Positions 39,026 to 50,625 of a stretch of 64,000 nucleotides of DNA are shown piece by piece (the stretch's first letter is position 1; the number at the start of each line of letters is the position of its first letter). Position numbers and translations under genes: made by a program. Source of the stretch: Azadirachta indica (lineage: Eukaryota > Streptophyta > Magnoliopsida > Sapindales > Meliaceae). The stretch lies in NCBI GenBank assembly GCA_022749755.1, contig CM040441.1, positions 6,742,890 through 6,806,889 of the forward strand. The letters run 5' to 3'. The notes under the pieces are model-generated. The model saw only the letters and a list, made by a program, of their open reading frames with translations. It was not told the origin of the DNA and searched no databases.

Positions 39026-40955
39026 ATTCTTTGAATTCTAATCCAAATTTCTATTAGTACATCAACCAATGTAAAGGAAGGAATAATTAATTAAAAATAT
39101 ATTTAAAAATTAAAAATTTAACATGGTACAACACGAATTTAACAAGCTCTGAGCAGGTACATGTACAGAATCTTTGACACAAATAAAGGCTTCATGAGGT
39201 TTACAGTGATTACTTTTCAATATAATTTCTTTCAAATTTATTAAAATTTAAATTTTATATATCGATTCTTGAATATCTCTACTACAGGAGAATATTCGTG
39301 TAGGATTTTCTCAGATTGTGTTCGTGTTATATGTGTTTGACCTTTCATAGGGAGAGATAAAATAAAGCGAAGTTTTTATACTCTTCATTTAACAGATTTT
39401 TACAATAGTGTTTGACTAGGGTTAGTTTGAAATTCTTGTAGATTTTAAAATAATTAATTTTAAAGGAAATCAACTTAATGTTTGCTAAATCTTATTTTCA
39501 AAAAGTGTTGTAAATTTAAAAAGCAGTTTTATGCATTTGATAAATTTTATTATTGAAATGTAGTAATAATGCAAATAGTTAAAATGTACGAAATGAAAAT
39601 GATTATATATATATATGTGCATGTGTGTATACATATAGAAAAATAAATAAAATTTTTAATTATAAAATAAAAAAGTATAAAATGATAAAAGAATTTGGTT
39701 TTTAAAAAATTTATTTTCTAATTAAAGTTGAAATTTAATAATAATTACTTTAGGATTAATTTTGAATGTTTATAATTTTAAATAAATATATTTTGTATTT
39801 TATTTAAAAATGAAATTGATTTTCAAAATTAGGTTTTAAAAAATAACTCTTTTCGTGCTTGTCAAAATCTACTCTAAAATTAAATGATTTTGTCGTAAGT
39901 GATTTTAAAAAAGTTTTACCAAACGCTTAAAATAATTTTTAACTATTTAAAATTACTTTTACATCTTTCAACAGTAATTTCAAATGGACATTAAATATTT
40001 TTATTTTCTCTCAACCATAGTAATAATTTTTGGCAAATTTTTAATTCATTTAAATTTCTTTAATATTTATTTTTACAGCTATCTTTTTTAAAGGGTAGGC
40101 AACCATTATGTGATATAGAGGTTATATCTTGTAAAAAAATTTAAAAATATACTACTTTTACGATAATATTTTATCTCTTTTGAGACCAAGACTGTTTTAA
40201 ATTCAAGAAAAAATTAAAACGCATAACATGACAAAACATTGGTGTATGAAATAATATATATATATATATATATATATAACTTTTGAGTCTCTATTGTTTA
40301 TAATATTTTAAATAATGATAGGATTGATCTATTTAATTATATTAAATAAGTCTTATAAAAACAATTAAACCTTTTCAATTTTATTTATGAGATTTTTCAA
40401 AATGTGTAGATTAAAATTTTAAAATAAAAAAAATTTATGAATATATCGAGTACACCATATTCATAAAGTTTGAATATAAAATTTGACAATTTAAAAGTAT
40501 GGTAATGTAGTATTTTAATAATGCATATTGATTATCTTTATCGTCGAGAAAATAGTATAATAAAATAATATTCAGAAGCATGTTAAAGACATAATCAATA
40601 ATTAATTAAAAAATAATTAAGTGTTTAATAAAATAGTTAGTTGAAAGTGCACATAGTTTTAAAAAATAGAGTGTTTGCGTATATTCTAACAAGAAACTTC
40701 ATTTAAACTAAAAACCACATTTTTTTTTAATTTTTAATTCATTATTACTTATAAATTGGAAAATATCTCTTAATCAAAATTATATGTAAGATGTAGTAAG
40801 TATTAATATCACTTTGAATCTCATGCCATGATAATTAATGATTTTTTTTTGTCTTTGCAATTAATATGTAAGAAAACAAAAAAAGAAATTAACACCAAAG
40901 TGATTGATAATATTAATTAAATTTGTATTATTTTATTTTTAATAACATGTAAAAA

Positions 40956-41506
40956 TCAGCAATAACAATGACATTTATGAACGTTTCCAAATTTCTTGCA
41001 GAAGCCTCCTTTTGTACAATCAGAGACACAATACGTCCAACATTTGCCATTTTCATCAGGATTATCATCATGTCCTGGAACACACTTTCCCAGCTCAGGA
41101 TGCTCTCTGCAACACTTTGAACCTTGACTAACCACTTCTTGGCAACCTACCAAAATCGAGGAATAATATAAACAAATATAAAATCATTTGTAATATTTCA
41201 ATTATGTTGTAAACTTCTATAAAGTAATAAGGGAATTCAAGATAATCTTAAAACATTAAACGTGTTTATGTTATTAAGAGAATTTAAGATGGTTTAAAAG
41301 TATCAAATATGTCTCAAACTATTTTGAAGTATGCCCAAAAGAGCGCTTGTCGACTTTTGAATTAAAAAAAAAAGTTTAATTAAGTATTTTACTTCTTTTA
41401 AAAAGAAAACAATTAAGATTTCTATAAACAAAATATAAATCTACATACCGACACATAGTAATAGTGTGACGATAAACACTATTGAGAGAACTTTAATTTG
41501 AGCCAT
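40956..41506 (-). CDS. Defensin-like secreted cysteine-rich peptide, copy 2
   Basis: Two exons, 41506-41449 and 41146-40956, give 82 residues. Relative to copy 1 I see three changes: Ser2 to Ala, a Leu to Phe in the signal peptide, and one Arg to Lys in the mature region (CTRGG to CTKGG). All eleven Cys, the intron position and both splice sites are kept. The TATA box is at 41590-41602. The pattern of few and mostly conservative changes is what a recent, still functional duplicate would show, though the flanks are similar too. Function as for copy 1: a secreted defensin-like peptide of unknown target. Confidence 0.85.
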
Positions 41507-41589
41507 ATCTCTTCAATGGATGTTTTTTTTTTCAAAATATGTTTGAAGTTTTGTGTGAGAATAAATTTACGAGTGCTTGCTAATGCTAC

Positions 41590-41602
41590 CTATTTATATA
41601 TA
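41590..41602 (-). promoter_or_regulatory. TATA box of defensin-like gene copy 2
   Basis: TATATATAAATAG on the minus strand, about 85-96 bases before the ATG at 41506, as in copy 1. Confidence 0.7.
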
Positions 41603-42269
41603 ATTTTTGCAAGAAAACATATGTAATTTTACATAAAAAAAAATTAATAAAAATATAATTACAGCTTAGCAATCTTCAAATTGAAATCGAATATACTCTT
41701 TCTTATTATAAAAAAAGAATCTTTTATTCGATTTGCAATATTTATAAAAGTAGAAAAGTTAAGGTGAATTAATATTGATTTGGTACATCTGAAAATTAAA
41801 ATCCAAAATTTTCTTTGTTGTACTCGTATCTTCTATCATAAATTACCTTTATTAATTTTGTATATGAAAAATTACAAGAGTTTTAAGATCTTGTGTTAGT
41901 TATAATTGGAAATAATCTTGTTCTTGCCAATTAAAATAAAATTTATAAACCATAAAATCTCTAAAATGCTCTTTAATTTGGAAATAATCTTATTCTTGCC
42001 AATTAAAATAAAATTTCTAAAATCTCTAAAAATGCTCACAATCAAGTGGAGATCACAAAGATAATATGCAGTTGTTGGGAATAATATGTATTGATTTTTG
42101 ATTATGAATCAACATAATTAAAGAGATTAAATTTAATGAACGGATAAAAATTTGTTCGAGAAGGATTCTTGAAAATTCTCAAATGTATATGAGTATTTTT
42201 CAATTGTCAACAACTATATATATTTTATTAAAAATATATTTTCATATGTGTCCATATAAATTCTCGATT

Positions 42270-42270
<1 letters not shown>

Positions 42271-42334
<64 letters not shown>
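42271..42334. repeat. (AAT)n microsatellite, about 21 units
   Basis: This is the counterpart of the 13-unit run at 24730. Length difference between the copies shows change after duplication. Confidence 0.9.
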
Positions 42335-42619
42335 GATTATTTCTATGAAACTCACTCCACGTTCAACATCAAGAGTTGTTATTTTCCCAGATTTCAAAGG
42401 CAAAACTCTCTTAATCAAATTCACATACTGTTCACTCTTTCTGGGAAAAACCAGTCGATCACCTTAATTATACTCTAACTTAATTCTACAATTTCTTATA
42501 CACTGTCAGTTTCTTGGAAGACATATTCCTGAGCCAACAATAGTCTTTGTTCCTTAGGGTGGTCAAGGAATTGGAATTTTCATATATGTTATGTTCATTA
42601 TTTTTATCATAAATTGATT

Positions 42620-43915
42620 GTTGTACCCTTCAACTATTAGTAAATATATAAAATTATCATATTGTCTCATTTTTATCTTGTCGTAATTAATATAATTTTA
42701 TTGTAATATTTAAAATTGAAACTTATAATAATATTAGTCTCTTAATTATTGAATAAAAAAATTAAGGCTGTCGATATTGTTCCTTTTTATTTTCTTAATT
42801 TTAATTTTAATTTTTGTCAATCATTTCAATTGGCAGAAAATTGATGGTTCTTAGCACGCATTGCAATATAATAAAGTCATTAAAAACTTTATTTATTTAT
42901 TCATATGTGAGGCATTCATTCACTTCAAGGAGTTAATATAAAATAGTATTTTTACTTAAAAATAAAATAAAAAATTTAAGAGATAAGATTGCAATTAGTT
43001 CACTTCATAATTTTACATATTTTTGTGTACTTTTTAAAAAAAAAAGATTCATAACATTTTCTATGTAACGTTTTATTATTATATTAAAAAGTTATAAAAA
43101 TTTATAAAAGAAAATGGAAATTAGTAGCTGTAATTAACCTTTTGATTAATTAATTTATTTCTTCATCAATGGTGGGTTGGTGAGGAAATTTCCAGTCAGG
43201 AACAAATGGCCTGCCCCGCGTAGCTTTTCAATGTCAACCAATGTAATGCTCTTGGACTTTAGAGTTTGCTTTCACTTTTTGAGAAAATTAACGAAAATAA
43301 CCTTATTCAGGCTGAATTTTTAATAATCCCACTATTTAAAAGTTGTTTTAAAAAATAATTTATTTAAATTTATTTAAATAAAATAATCTTTATTTATAAT
43401 ATACGGTAATATTTTTAAAATTTTTTTATGAAAGTATTTTAATCTAAATAAGTTATTTTTGATATAAATTTTAAATAGTAATTATTTAAAAAAATTGACT
43501 TCTAAATGTGGTTACTGTAGAAAATTTTCCTTTACTGTTAGCTTTTCGACTTCTACATTTTAATAATTTAAACCGGTTCGGGTAGTAACCCATGCTTAAC
43601 CTGCAAATTGTAGCCTTTCATTGAATGTGGGTATTCTCGCATTGAATATGCCTAGATTTTTAGGATGAATTATAATACCGTGTATTATAATATAAAACTT
43701 TTGGAGTTGAGTTATAACAATATATATTTAAATTCTCAATAGATTTTTAATATAATATTAATAAATATACATATAATAAAAAAAAATTATTTGGATCGAA
43801 TTTTGAAAGGCTGGCCTGAACCTAGGAATTGGCCAATCTTTTGTGATAAATTAAAATTAACAATTATTTTATTTAAAATGATAAATAAAAATATTAAAAA
43901 AAGAAATAGTAGTTA
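42620..43915. repeat. Spacer module S, copy 3 (cut at a deletion junction)
   Basis: Collinear with 25060-26386, with core near 42830 and CAAATGGCCTGCCCC near 43203. It has only one copy of the 40-base stretch that is doubled in copy 1 at 25711. The module ends at the unit 2 deletion scar, so the fossil frame is missing. Confidence 0.8.
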
Positions 43916-44103
43916 TAATAAATATATTGTGATCAATGCAATAGAAATGAACTTCTTATAAAAAATTTATTGAAATTTTATAAGAGATTAGGGTTGAAAC
44001 CCTTGCAGGGATTTTTAAACTTTGTTCCAAGAACTTCACTAACCCTTCACCATGTCAAGACCACCCTGCCTTGGAAGAGAACTTCGGATAACGGCAAGAA
44101 ACT

Positions 44104-45160
44104 GCAATTTTTACCCCCAAAGTTTAACGAATATGACATTTTCAACCCCATGTTTAATGAATATGACATTTTCATACTCTTACTTTTAAAACTGCGCCTC
44201 TTTCTTCAATTTCTGGGTTTAAATTTTATCTGTTGAGTCCATGTTGTTTGTGTAATATAGATATATAGTTTTGAATAGATATCATTTAAATCCTTGAAAA
44301 CAATTTTTCTTTACATAATTTATTAAAATAAAAAATTATTTTTATTATTTCAGTATGTTAAAAATCTTAGAAGTTGTACATGGTTAGCACTGTATTTTTA
44401 AATGACCACAAAAATATATGTACGTATAAAAATTTGGAGTGCCATATATATCTCAACTAATTAATTTGACTGAATTTTTTGAGTTTTGATTGAATGTGGT
44501 TAAAATAATTGTATTTAATTAAAAATAAAAATAAAAAATTGAAAAAATATGAATATTTAAATGTAAATTTTTAAGATTTTGTTTGATATAGTTTTTTCAA
44601 TTTGAAACTTTTCAAATAAAATTTATATTAGTAAAATTAAAAAAAAAAATTATTGATTATTTAGTTGTCGAGTACTTCTTTTGTTAAATATTACATAATC
44701 ATAGACAAGTTCTTTATGGTTATGTTTAAAAAGAAATGATGAAAAATTTTAAAAAATAAAATAATAATATTTTAAATAACTCTTAGATTAAACTACTTAA
44801 AAAAAATCTTATATTTCATAATGTTTATGTATTTTAACATTTATTTTTTACTTTATTTAAAAAATTTCATACAATGCCTTTTTATCCATGAATTACTTTG
44901 AGATTTTAATTTTTAAAATTTTAATGTATTAAAGTAATAAAAATAATTTTGCATGGCAAAAGAATTGTCCAATGTTTCTAGGGACTTAGGTGATTACATT
45001 TAATGTAAGGATTTTAAGTTTAATTTCACAAATATAAGGGACTCAACTGACAAAATCTTAATTGGAAATTGACAAAAAGGAGCGGAAATGTCAATATTTA
45101 AAAGTAAAGGCATAAAAATGTCATTTGGATCAAACTTTGGGGTTGAAAATGTCATTTAAT
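44104..45160. mobile_element. Terminal-inverted-repeat element, copy 2
   Basis: Left end TTTTTACCCCCAAAGTTTAA, right end CAAACTTTGGGGTTGAAAATG, inverse of each other. Interior collinear with 32719-33822 with small deletions. No coding region. Confidence 0.55.
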
Positions 45161-45299
45161 TCTATGTTTAATGTAAAAGACTTGTAAATCTCTAAACTTT
45201 GATTTCCTGAACTGATTAATTCTTATAATTTTAAAAATATCCGTTAAAATTTCAATTTATTGATAATGACAATTATGTCCCCATTATAATGATTATTTA

Positions 45300-45710
45300 A
45301 GAAAAATCTTTAAAATTTGATAAATTATAATTTTTTGTCAAAATATTTAATAAAATAAATCATAATATTATTTTCTTGTACATTAATAATATAATATTTA
45401 TTAATTTATTATAAAATTTATAATAAATAATATATTTATTTTTTATTACATTTTATATATTTTAACTATACATAAATATAAATTGTAATATAATCATAAT
45501 TTTATATCATAATATATTTTATTTATAAATTAATATTTATTTGTGATTTATTTTAAAATATGTAATTAATGTTGAATTGTTTATATATTAGAAAATAAAT
45601 AAATTTATATTATAAATATATTAATAAAATATTTTATAATAAATATGTTATAAAATAATATTTATTTTAGAGTTTGAAAATAATTTGTTTAATTAACCAC
45701 GTCACTAAAT
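45300..45710. repeat. Extremely AT-rich segment shared with 60755-61010
   Basis: The phrase AATCTTTAAAATTTGATAAA followed by ATATAATATTTATTAATTTA occurs in both places. In unit 3 the Pack-type element lies just to its left. In unit 2 there is no element, and the sequence runs on from TTATTTAAGAAA directly. Confidence 0.75.
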
Positions 45711-46129
45711 AAGGATATAATTATCACTGGATCTTGGTAAATATATTCAAAACTATTAAGACTAATAGATGTAATAGACCATATCTCAAGGACTTGTATT
45801 TCCTTTTCCCATATGTTTGGTGCCAAAACCAGATGGTTATTAGAAGCCATTTCCATGACCTAAGAGCAAGGACAATGCTTGGTTAAGGAAATGCCTTCCA
45901 AGAAGTTGACTATGCATGAGAAATCGCAAAATTGAGTTAGATACGAAGGCGATCAACTAGTTTTTCTAGATGTTAGGATGTATTTGCTAAAAGGAATGAA
46001 CGGTTATGTGAATTTGATCAAGAGTTGTGTCTTTAAATTTTGAAAAAATAAGAACAGCTCTCGATGTTGGATGTATTTGGACTTTATATTTTCACTTTTA
46101 CTATATGATTATATTTTATTTATCCATAA

Positions 46130-47690
46130 TTAAATAGTATATTTGACATTGGTGTCGTTAAGCATTTTTATTTTTAAGCATAAATAGTATATTTTAAATA
46201 TTTATTTTTATTTTTAAGCATTTTAATTTTATTTTGTAATTATTGAAGTGTTTAACATGAAAGACATGAAAACACAGCATAAAAGTATGTCTACTAGCCC
46301 TTCGTAGAAATCAAACACTAAGCGTTAAAGGAAAATCACAAAGTTTTGTTTTTTGGGGATTAAAATGCTAGAAAATAGGGACTAAAATACAAGAATATTA
46401 AAACAAAAGACTTAAATTCAAAAGAATCAAAGAAAGAGGACCTAATTATCATTGTGCGGCCTTGCACACTGTTTCGGCAAATTGAGTGGCGCGCGTGCAG
46501 CTTCCTTGCCCGCGCGCGCTCCCCGCAAGGTAGCATCAGGCCATTTGGGCCGTGGAGATGGCGCGCGCCCCACAAAGTAGCATCGGGCCATTTTGGCCGC
46601 AACTATGGCGCGCGCCCGCAAAGTTCTTGCGCGCGTCATTTGCGGCCCAAGTGACTTTTTTTGATCCGATTTTGGTCTATTTTTGGCCGTAGGATAAAAG
46701 ATGGATAGCCGAATTTAGTAGTGTCTTAGATTTTTATTTTTTATTTTTTAATAACTAGCCTTCATTAGCCACTTTTAAAATAAAATTTTAGAGAAAGAAA
46801 ATAAGGAAAAAGTTGAATTAAACTATAGAGAGAGAGAGAGGAATCAAGAGCAAGAAGAAGGAATTCATCAATTCTGAAAGAGGGGAGCTCTTAACATCTA
46901 GCTTCAATTCTTTCCCTTTCTCAATTTCATTTTAAATTGAACAATTTTTATATTAAATTAAATTATGTGTTTGATTGTTAAGCTTTTGATAACTAATTTG
47001 AACTTTATTGCATTTGTAGCTAAACTTATTTTTTAGAGTAATGATTTAATCTATTGAAAGTATTTACTTTTTAATATTGTGTTATTTTTAATTTAATATC
47101 TAGTGTTGAGTATTTATTATAATATTTAATATTTTTAAATATTTGGCAAGTATTTGAATGAACTTTAAATTGATATGAATTAATAATTGAATATCGTGTT
47201 TAGACCGTGTGATAAATACTGTGAATTGTATGTTAGATAAAAATGTATTAATATGATCTACATAATTTAATTTAAAATTATTACTAAAAATATTGCACTT
47301 TCATTTTATTAAATTCACATAGAAATATAGTGGTTATTAGGTGTGAAGTAATTTTAATTAATTTCGAAAGAGATTGTCGAATAGATTAAGGTAATTAACT
47401 GACAATATTGATATTAAATTATAATAACGTCAATTGAAGAATTGGATGTGAGTAAGTAAGATAAAATCATTCGTCCTAAACTTTTTCGTTAATTGAATCT
47501 TTTAATTAAGTTGTTAAGTAGTTAATTTTTACTTATTTTAATTTTTCACTCAAATTGACAATCGATTTCTTCAGATAAACTTAAAATTAATTATTTTTGA
47601 AACTCAATTGATTGCATTTCTTGTAGGTTTGACATACTCTTATAACTATTTTATTTGTTACGATCCCGTATACTTGCAAGTATCATGCAT
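46130..47690. mobile_element. Possible solo LTR or LTR-derived segment with a GC-rich island
   Basis: The left part has phrases typical of plant LTRs (GGGATTAAAATGCTAGAAAATAG..GACTAAAATAC). A CG-rich island with two direct repeats follows at 46480-46650, then a long AT-rich stretch ending ACGATCCCGTATACTTGCAAGTA near 47690, a wording common at plant LTR 3' ends. I found no target-site duplication, primer-binding site or retroviral-type genes, so borders and class are uncertain. Confidence 0.35.
46480..46650. repeat. GC-rich island with direct and palindromic repeats
   Basis: In an otherwise AT-rich window, the unit GGCGCGCGC(C)CC(A)CAAAGTAGCAT..GGGCCATTTTGGCC recurs about every 60 bases (46485, 46560, 46605). 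GCGCGC palindromes repeat several times. Open frames here are composition artefacts. Confidence 0.75.
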
Positions 47691-48380
47691 ATATTGCACA
47701 TATCACACAACAGAATTCACCATATCTTAAATGTTTTTACTGCTACAAATGATTCTCACTGTGAAATTCTATGTGGGTATGTTTGCTTTAGAGTCTTCTT
47801 TTACCTTAAACTGGAAAGCAGAAAAAAATTTGTTAGGTGCTTTGGCTATTGCAAAAGGTGATTATTTATTATTAGCCTAGTTTGTATGTTTTGTGTAGAT
47901 TTTAGCACTATGTAGATTGCAAATTATAGTCTAATTTATTATTTGCTGCAGTAGTAGTGAGGATTAGGCAGAAGAAATTATAAAAAAAGTGAACAAACGA
48001 AAAGCAGATTTTGTTTTGTATTTTCCATGAGATCCAACAATTAAGATGTAATTGACCGTTCTGTTTGATGGAATTTTTAGATTAATGTAATGTATATTTG
48101 GCATATTAATGCTTGCAATCTCTTTTAATTGGTTCATTACCCAAATGATAAACAAATCGTGCAATATTGAAATTTAGTTCACAGGTAGAATGATGGATAT
48201 ATACGAGCGTCACTTTTTTTCCTTCTCTTCTTCCTTGCCTTTGTTCTTTCAATGCAAATTGGAGTTAGTTTGATTGGAGAAAAAGAAACAAGATGCTAAT
48301 TAGGTGTTATTTCGACAATGCTTTTGATGTTACGGAATGTTCTTAAATTGAATTGTTTTATTCTCTCTTAACCAAAATTT
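47691..48380. other. Spacer, nothing recognised
   Basis: AT-rich sequence without a recognised gene. It ends in a polypyrimidine tract and acceptor-like TTTTTAG at 48384 just before the methyltransferase relic, so part may be intron of that old gene. Confidence 0.4.
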
Positions 48381-48384
48381 TTAG

Positions 48385-49430
48385 ATGTGAATTTAGATTC
48401 TCGTCGGGTTGTAAGCTTTGGACCTGCTCTAATGGACTGCGCCATCTTGACAATGTCGTTTGCACCTAGGGATATGCTCGAAGCTCAAGTACAGTTTGTG
48501 CTGGAAAGAGGCGTTCCGGCCATGCTTGGAATACTCAGCAAGTACCATCTACCATATTCATCGAGATCTTTCGATATGGCTCATTGTTGCAGATGCCTTG
48601 TCCCATGGACCAATTATGGTATCACTGCCTGAATCTTTGAAATTAATTGCAAAAGTGAATTATCTTCTATTAATCTTTCCCTCATTCAAATTCATATTTT
48701 TAGATAGGATTTACTTCATGGAGTAGAGTAAGTTTTGCATCCTGGAGGCTATTGCTATTGGGTATTATTTGGGACCCCTATAAGTTGGAGAACTAGTTAC
48801 AAAGGGAGGCAGAAAAGAGCTAAGGACTTGGAAAATGAGCAGATTAGCTTTGAAGATTATGCTGGGAAAAAATAGCTGAGAGGAGGTCAATTGCTCTATG
48901 GAGAAAACCTACCAATCACCTGCATTGCATCAGAAAGTTAAAGGCTCTCAAATCACCAAAATTTTGTGCTGCACTTAATCGTGGTACTTTTTGATCCATG
49001 CCCCCATCCACTTACTCTGCTTTTTGGCAACCAAGTGCAGCATGAACTCATATCATAATTTTATTTACAAGAGGTGATAAAATTTTTTATGCCAATATGC
49101 ATCCTCTAGAATCTGCATCATATACTGCTATTGCTTATTTGACGCGTATGTTCTGTTGGGCTACGGAAGTTTCTTGATCGTCCTAGTACTGTTTAACTAT
49201 TGGAGAGGCACAAGGAGATTAATCTAGTGCCTTGAAATTGGGCTAAAAAGGTTGAAAACTACTCGGCCTTGAATCAGAAAGCTGGCTTAGGGGTTTTGCA
49301 GCTGCACAGGCTATGCATCCAGTTTGGATTATAATGTGGTTCCATTTGATGCAAAACAGAATACGCTTGGTGTTTTGTACGAATGTGGCCTTATTGGGAC
49401 GTACATCAATTCATAACTCTTACAGAGGAT
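48385..49430 (+). pseudogene. Decayed PMT-type (QUA/TSD2 family) methyltransferase gene
   Basis: In one frame, 48387-48620 reads [31 protein letters not shown] and [15 protein letters not shown], a clear match to the SAM-binding part of plant probable methyltransferases of the Golgi pectin/cell-wall family. Further pieces follow in shifting frames: VLHPGGY.WVL..P.SWRTSYKG near 48740-48800, LWRKPTNHLHCI near 48895-48930, AGLGGFAAA near 49275-49305, and VPFDAK followed by NTLGVLYECGLIGTYIN near 49340-49410. Several frameshifts and stops separate them and the last part of the family is missing. Intron-like gaps remain, so it derives from a genomic copy, not a retrocopy. It is not functional. Confidence 0.8.
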
Positions 49431-49980
49431 TCTCAGCATAATTCTTTCTTAATACTGGAAAGTGATCTAATGGACACTTCAACATTTGCTCACAGATCTG
49501 AGCCTGTGAGGCCTTCTCTACATGATATAAAACATGCAATTTGAGACATCCCCATGGTGTATTCATCATGTAACTGGACAAGTGAGTAGTCTACTTCAAT
49601 CTGTTCTTTGCTACTTTTAAAACCAGGAAGACTAAGGACAAGAAGGGAAAATGAAAATAAGAAGTTAGGGCAGGATTCATAAATGTTTTGGGGCAATGTC
49701 CCGTATCTGTTTGGAGCATCACATTCGTTATTGTACTGTATGGAAGGGGAAACATTGTCAAATTCACTACACGCATGAGCACTTGGCATTGGCCAGTCTC
49801 ATAGTTGTAGATATGATGAGGTAATGCCTGTAGAAGTGTATGATACTAAATTAACACAGCAATTTGGTTTTACTAGACCTATTCTTGAATATATATATTT
49901 GTTTTATCTAGTTTTTGAATCGATCTTTTGACTTCTTATTTCTACAATAAAAGATCAAATCAACTAGACTATTCTCTTTT
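49431..49980. other. Spacer, nothing recognised
   Basis: Mixed-complexity sequence between the methyltransferase relic and the ZRK relics. Minus-strand open frames (49490-49789) show no recognisable domain. Confidence 0.4.
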
Positions 49981-49984
49981 GGGA

Positions 49985-50065
49985 CTATTGAGCAACACAT
50001 AGGTTAAAGATTGCAATAGATATAGCTAATGTAGTTGGATATCTGCACATTGGACTCCACTAGTT
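49985..50065 (+). pseudogene. Short ZRK kinase fragment
   Basis: The frame reads RLKIAIDIANVVGYLHIGLH, matching the helix E region of ZRK pseudokinases (compare RLEIAMNIAHAVAYLHLGF at about 51096). Nothing convincing continues on either side. It is more diverged from the 50.6-kb relic than the units are from each other, so it is an older copy. Confidence 0.6.
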
Positions 50066-50625
50066 TTAGTGGTAATGAAACATCACATATATTATTAGAT
50101 GAACATCATGACATCATAACTTAATGAATTGTTTTAACGTAATATTATAATATGCATGATTGCTGAACTTCCCTTTGGTTGAATATAGCTGGCATTTGAT
50201 AACCAAAACTTGTTTCCAGGAAATTGCCTACACTGGTTGCGCATGGAATCTTCTTCGCAGGGGACGAATTATTTGTCCCTTGATTTTGAATAATTAATGG
50301 TTGACTTCCAAACTCTCAAGAAGCTAGTTTCTGTATATAATGTTGAAGATTTTGCAAGAGCAATTCTAGAGCTAACTCTCAAAGTATCAAGCCTTGCGTT
50401 TTCATTATATCTTATGAATTTCCCATACACAAATCACAGGTACAATACTCTTCTTGTCATCAGTAGCTTATCTTTTTATAAGTATATTTCTGTGTGAATT
50501 AAGTTTTACATATTTCCTTTATGTACGGATATAATTGTTAGATTATATATTACAATTTGTCATTTCTTCTTTCTTATGTTTCATGCAACACTGATATATA
50601 ACAATTATGGATTTTTACCTTCTAG

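Larger units (their letters stand above)
38358..43915. repeat. Segmental duplication block D, copy 2
   Basis: Direct copy of 20786-26386. It contains the orphan TGD1 first exon, the second defensin-like gene, the AAT microsatellite and a shortened S module. At about 43915 (AGTAGTTATA then ATAAATATATTG) it switches to sequence matching 32527 onward. The roughly 6.1 kb that hold the BED gene in unit 1 are missing at that point. Confidence 0.9.

Noticed and set aside
43970..44236. Open frame of 88 codons, related to frames at 32664 and 58375
   Set aside because: Repeated in the three units but with inconsistent length and no domain; it runs into the end of a noncoding TIR element.
46360..46654. 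Several overlapping open frames in both strands
   Set aside because: Produced by CG-rich repeats that lack stop codons; no domain.
46130..47690. Complete LTR retrotransposon
   Set aside because: No second LTR, primer-binding site, gag or pol sequence was found; at most a solo LTR.
48385..49430. Functional methyltransferase gene
   Set aside because: Multiple frameshifts and stops and missing parts; only a relic.
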